Assembly: GCA_005882415.1 (NCBI GenBank)
Contig: VBAE01000097.1
Location: 1 to 16,777, forward strand
DNA length: 16,777 nt
DNA from: Alphaproteobacteria bacterium
Lineage (GTDB): Bacteria > Pseudomonadota > Alphaproteobacteria > Sphingomonadales > Sphingomonadaceae
Direction of reading: 5' to 3'
Position numbers and translations under genes: made by a program. Below the pieces are notes generated by a model. The model saw nothing but the letters and a program-made list of their open reading frames with translations, was not told the origin of the DNA and did no database searches. Shown in pieces: positions 14,119 through 16,777 of this stretch; positions within the stretch are counted from its first letter, which is position 1, and every line of letters starts with the position of its first letter.

Positions 14119-15555
14119 ATGCGGATACTGGTCGTATTGCTGTTTTTCTGGGCGAGCGCCGCGGGCGCTCAGGCCTGGGACCCGAAGCCGTGGGTCGACG
14201 ACCTCCACCAGATGCGTTCCGCGATCGACGAGAAATATGCCAATCTCGACTGGCTGAAGGAGGAGCGGGAGGTCGATCTCGACGCGCTGTTCACCCGGGT
14301 CGAGGGGCGGCTCCGCTCCGCAGGGTCGGACGCTGCAGCGCGGGCGGTGCTCGACAGGCTGGTCGACCGGATCGGCGACGGCCATGTGGCGCTGAACTGG
14401 CCGGCGGCGAAGAGCACGGGGCCCGCGGCGCCTCCTCCTCCTCCGGTGCCCGGCGCAGCGGGGCTGTGCGGCCGCCTCGGCTATGACGCGCGCCAGTCGA
14501 GCCCCGGCTTCACCCCGCTACTGACCGGCTATCGCGCCCTCCCCTCCGCCAACGCCTTCCCCGCCGGGCTCGTCTCCGTCGGCGCCAAGAAGCTCGGCCT
14601 GCTCAGGATCGGCGTGTTCCAGCCGCAGGGCAGCCCTGCTCTATGCGAGGCTGCAGTGTCGGCGCTGACAATCGCCCCCGACAAGCCCTGCGACGAGATC
14701 TGCGAAGACAAGATCCTGACGTGGGTCTACCGCCGGATGACCAGCGACCTCGCCGTCCGAGCGGACCAGCTAAAAGCGGCGGGAGCCGACGCTCTCCTGG
14801 TCGACATCAGCGGCAATGGCGGCGGCTCGGAATGGGCCGAAGCCGCCGCCCGCATCCTCAGCCCGGTGCCGCTCCGCTCCGGCGAACGCGGCTTCGTGCG
14901 GGGCGAGCATTGGGCCAAGCAGTGGCGCGAGCTTGCAGAGAGGCTCCGCTCGGCGGCGAAGGAAGCGTCACCCGCCGACCGCGCCCGCCTGCTCGCCTGG
15001 GCCGCGGAAGCCGACCGCGGAGTCGCCGAGGCGGAGCGGCGCTGCCCGCCCGGCTGCCCGCGCATCGCCCGCCTGGGCTATGCCACCGGCCTCGTCGGCG
15101 CCGCGCCTGCAGGAAGCTTCGACGGCAAGCCCTGGGCCGTCCACATCTTCAGCATCGCCCAATTCCCCTATCGCGACTCCGCCTGGAAAGGCCCTTTGAT
15201 CGTCGCCGCCGACCAGGAGACCTGGTCCGCCGCCGAAGAATTCGCCGCCCTCCTCCAGGACAATCGCGCGGCAATAGTCCTCGGAGCGCGCACCGGCGGC
15301 GCCGGCTGCGGCCACACCTGGGGCGGCACACCCACCGTCCTGACGAACAGCGGCGCGACACTCGAACTGCCCGACTGCGTCCGCTTCCGCGCCGACGGAT
15401 CGAACGAGGTGCGCGGCATCCTTCCCGACCTCGCAATCCCGGTCCGCGGCAATGACGGACGCGCCTTCGCGGCCCATCTGTTCGAGGCTGCACTCCCCGC
15501 CGCCATCGCCAAAGCGGAGGCGCTGGGGAGCGGCGGGACGGATGCGGAACGATAA
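14119..15555 (+). CDS. Exported S41-family (tail-specific protease-like) protein
   Basis: 478 residues. MRILVVLLFFWASAAGAQAW is a clear signal peptide with a likely cut after AQA, so the protein is periplasmic or secreted. S41 features are GDGHV (86-90, His89 as candidate catalytic His), VDISGNGGG (228-236), and the nucleophile region ETWSAAEEFAALLQDN (367-382, Ser370) followed by VLGARTGG. The Lys of CtpA-type enzymes is absent, so it would belong to the tricorn/retinoid-binding-like S41 branch that lacks it. A 130-residue insertion (about 240-365), rich in Arg and Glu, separates the halves. Eight cysteines occur in the mature part, including two Cx3C pairs (191/195 and 309/313), suggesting disulfides. 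No PDZ domain is evident. It has a strong ribosome-binding site (AGGGGGGAG, 14106-14114), 17 nt after trpG. Substrate unknown. Confidence 0.8.
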   Translation: MRILVVLLFFWASAAGAQAWDPKPWVDDLHQMRSAIDEKYANLDWLKEEREVDLDALFTRVEGRLRSAGSDAAARAVLDRLVDRIGDGHVALNWPAAKSTGPAAPPPPPVPGAAGLCGRLGYDARQSSPGFTPLLTGYRALPSANAFPAGLVSVGAKKLGLLRIGVFQPQGSPALCEAAVSALTIAPDKPCDEICEDKILTWVYRRMTSDLAVRADQLKAAGADALLVDISGNGGGSEWAEAAARILSPVPLRSGERGFVRGEHWAKQWRELAERLRSAAKEASPADRARLLAWAAEADRGVAEAERRCPPGCPRIARLGYATGLVGAAPAGSFDGKPWAVHIFSIAQFPYRDSAWKGPLIVAADQETWSAAEEFAALLQDNRAAIVLGARTGGAGCGHTWGGTPTVLTNSGATLELPDCVRFRADGSNEVRGILPDLAIPVRGNDGRAFAAHLFEAALPAAIAKAEALGSGGTDAER

Positions 15556-15558
15556 GGC

Positions 15559-15588
15559 TTGACAAGCGCCGCCTTCGTTTCCTACACG
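15559..15588 (+). promoter_or_regulatory. lexA promoter
   Basis: A perfect -35 TTGACA (15559-15564) begins 4 nt after the S41 stop. The best -10 is TACACG (15583-15588) at 18-nt spacing, a weak match. The -10 overlaps the first base of the LexA box, so bound LexA would block RNA polymerase. Confidence 0.6.
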
Positions 15589-15602
15589 TTCCGCATTCGT
15601 TC
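15588..15602 (+). promoter_or_regulatory. LexA-binding SOS box (GTTC-N7-GTTC)
   Basis: GTTCCGCATTCGTTC is an exact match to the direct-repeat operator GTTC-N7-GTTC known for alphaproteobacterial LexA. It sits 18 nt before the lexA start codon and overlaps the -10, as expected for negative autoregulation. I noticed no second copy elsewhere in the window, though my scan was by eye. Confidence 0.9.
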
Positions 15603-15620
15603 CCAGGGGAGCCTTCGGAC

Positions 15621-16271
15621 ATGCTGACCCGCAAGCAAAATGAGCTTCTGACCTTCATCCACGGACGGCTGGAGGAGAGCGGCGTGTCGCCCTCCTTCGA
15701 GGAGATGAAGGAGGCGCTGGACCTCAAGTCGAAGTCGGGCGTGCACCGCCTGATCTCGGCGCTCGAGGAACGCGGCTTCATCAAGCGGCTGCCCAACCGG
15801 GCCCGCGCGCTCGAGATCATGCGCATGCCCGAACTCAAGTCCGGCATCGCCACCGCGCCGAGCAGCGTCGCGCCGCCGCGCGCCGCCAACGACGTCGTCG
15901 ACCTGCCGCTCCACGGCCGCATCGCCGCGGGCATGCCGATCGAGGCGCTGGAGGGGCAAAGCAGCCTCCCCGTCCCCGCCGCCCTGCTCGGCCCGGGCGA
16001 ACATTATGCGCTCGAGGTGGCCGGCGACTCGATGGTCGAGGAGGGTATCCTCGACGGCGATTATGCCCTCATTCGCAAGACCGAGACCGCCCGCGACGGA
16101 GAGATCGTCGTCGCCCTGATCAATGAGGAAGAAGCGACCTTGAAGACCTTCCGCAAGGAGGGCCAGATGATCCGTCTCGACCCCGCCAACCGCAATTACG
16201 ACCCCCAGCGCTACCGCCCCGACCAGGTCCGAATCCAGGGGCGGCTCGCGGGCCTCCTCCGGCGGTACTGA
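15621..16271 (+). CDS. lexA: SOS-response repressor LexA
   Basis: 216 residues, normal for the family. LexA represses DNA-damage genes and cleaves itself when RecA filaments form. The winged helix-turn-helix DNA-binding domain occupies about 1-65 (MLTRKQNELLTFIHGRLEES, then SPSFEEMKEALDLKSKSGVHRLISALEERGFI). The S24 peptidase domain (about 95-216) shows the Ala103-Gly104 cleavage site in RIAAGMPI, the nucleophile Ser137 in GDSMVEEG and the general base Lys175 in ATLKTF. AGGGGAG (15605-15611) is a good ribosome-binding site 9 nt before the ATG. The gene has its own promoter and SOS box after the S41 gene. A VOC protein follows after 10 nt and may be co-induced on DNA damage. Confidence 0.98.
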   Translation: MLTRKQNELLTFIHGRLEESGVSPSFEEMKEALDLKSKSGVHRLISALEERGFIKRLPNRARALEIMRMPELKSGIATAPSSVAPPRAANDVVDLPLHGRIAAGMPIEALEGQSSLPVPAALLGPGEHYALEVAGDSMVEEGILDGDYALIRKTETARDGEIVVALINEEEATLKTFRKEGQMIRLDPANRNYDPQRYRPDQVRIQGRLAGLLRRY

Positions 16272-16281
16272 GGACGGCGGG

Positions 16282-16626
16282 ATGGCGGCACGGCTCAACT
16301 ATGTCGAATTCCCGGTCGGCGAGATCGGGGAGGCCAAGGCGTTCTACGAGAGCGTCTTCGGCTGGACCCTGACCGCCTTCGGCCCGAGCTACGCGGCCAC
16401 CCTCAGCGGCGACACCGACATCGGCCTCCAGGCCGACGCCAGTGAGGCAACGAAGGCGCCGCTCCCGGTGGTGGAAGTGGACGACCTGGAAGCAACTCTG
16501 GCCGCCGTCGAAGCCGCCGGAGCCACGATCACGCGCCCAATCTTCCCCTTCCCCGGCGGCCGCCGCTTTCAGTTCCTGGATCCGGCGGGCAACGAGCTGG
16601 CAGCCGTGAAGGCGGACGCGCACTAA
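16282..16626 (+). CDS. VOC-family (glyoxalase/dioxygenase fold) small protein
   Basis: 114 residues forming one vicinal-oxygen-chelate domain. It opens with the first beta strand and helix, LNYVEFPVGEIGEAKAFYES (5-24), followed by VFGWTL. The second half has LPVVEVDDLEATLAAVEAAGA (80-100 region) and ends FQFLDPAGNELAAVKAD, with the Glu of GNEL the likely metal-ligand position. Members include glyoxalase I, fosfomycin-resistance enzymes and many proteins without assigned roles; I cannot name the substrate. No signal peptide. A GAGGACGG ribosome-binding site overlaps the end of lexA, and the 10-nt gap suggests co-transcription from the SOS-controlled promoter. It is followed by palindromic repeats and no further gene within the window. 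Confidence 0.9.
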   Translation: MAARLNYVEFPVGEIGEAKAFYESVFGWTLTAFGPSYAATLSGDTDIGLQADASEATKAPLPVVEVDDLEATLAAVEAAGATITRPIFPFPGGRRFQFLDPAGNELAAVKADAH

Positions 16627-16649
16627 GCGCGACGCCCCCGTCTCACCTC

Positions 16650-16728
16650 CGTCACCCTGAGCAGGACGGGTTTCGCGCCGCCTCGCCGCCTCCGCCTCGT
16701 CACCCCGGGCTCGACCCGGGTGTGGATT
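16650..16728. repeat. REP-like palindromic repeats downstream of the VOC gene
   Basis: Two units start with CGTCACCC: one at 16650 (CGTCACCCTGAGCAGGAC) and one at 16698. The second forms a hairpin, CACCCCGGG-CTCGA-CCCGGGTG (16701-16722), with one bulged base. Such CGTCA(C/T)CC...GGG units are, from memory, frequent intergenic repeats in sphingomonads. The hairpin could also terminate the lexA-VOC transcript, but no T-run follows. The remaining bases to 16777 show no gene I can support. Confidence 0.6.
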
Positions 16729-16777
16729 CACATTTGAAGTGCAACGGTTGGAGGAAGGCTTCGGCTGGGGTTTGGAA

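Noticed and set aside
14431..14452. Short CCT-repeat tract in the S41 gene
   Set aside because: It encodes a short Pro-rich linker (PPPPP) in frame; ordinary low complexity rather than a regulatory repeat.
16723..16777. Change in base composition at the right edge, possibly the end of a mobile element
   Set aside because: Only about 50 bases are visible, with no terminal repeat pair or transposase; it cannot be supported.

Overview
The window looks like a chromosomal segment of a high-GC alphaproteobacterium, most probably a sphingomonad (Sphingomonadales). The grounds are the very GC-rich codon third positions, the exosortase A-associated hydrolase pair, the gene order tpiA/secG/pyrG next to ppiD-trpG-lexA, a LexA box of the alphaproteobacterial type (GTTC-N7-GTTC), and palindromic intergenic repeats of the kind common in this group. 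No tRNA, rRNA, CRISPR array, insertion sequence or phage gene was seen.

Left part (1-5430). The 3' end of an exosortase-associated hydrolase 2 gene overlaps the full hydrolase 1 gene, both on the plus strand. Their partner genes must lie beyond the left edge. Thioredoxin reductase (trxB) is read convergently and overlaps the end of hydrolase 1. 4-Hydroxyphenylpyruvate dioxygenase (tyrosine catabolism) is divergent from trxB. It ends at two opposed copies of a double-hairpin repeat, which fill the gap to a convergent XRE-type regulator. Beyond the regulator, a 56-residue unknown ORF is transcribed the other way, followed by an exported beta-propeller protein related to virginiamycin B lyase.

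Middle part (5427-11443), all on the minus strand. Read in the direction of transcription: tpiA (glycolysis), secG (protein export), pyrG (CTP synthesis), a TonB-dependent outer-membrane receptor beginning 5 nt after pyrG, and a small exported DUF3833-like protein. The receptor reading frame is broken once, right after a conserved Gly-Gly-Asn-Pro motif, and is otherwise intact to its terminal Phe.

Right part (11573-16777), all on the plus strand. ppiD (periplasmic folding factor), trpG (glutamine amidotransferase), an exported cysteine-rich S41-type protease-like protein, lexA with its own promoter and a textbook SOS box, and a small VOC/glyoxalase protein. From memory, sphingomonads usually carry trpE-trpG-trpD-trpC-moaC-moeA between ppiD and lexA. 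Here only trpG remains, with the S41 gene beside it. That orphan trpG, the broken receptor, the covarying inverted repeat pair and the small ORF opposite the regulator are the main points of interest. I do not see convincing evidence of a wholly new multi-gene system.
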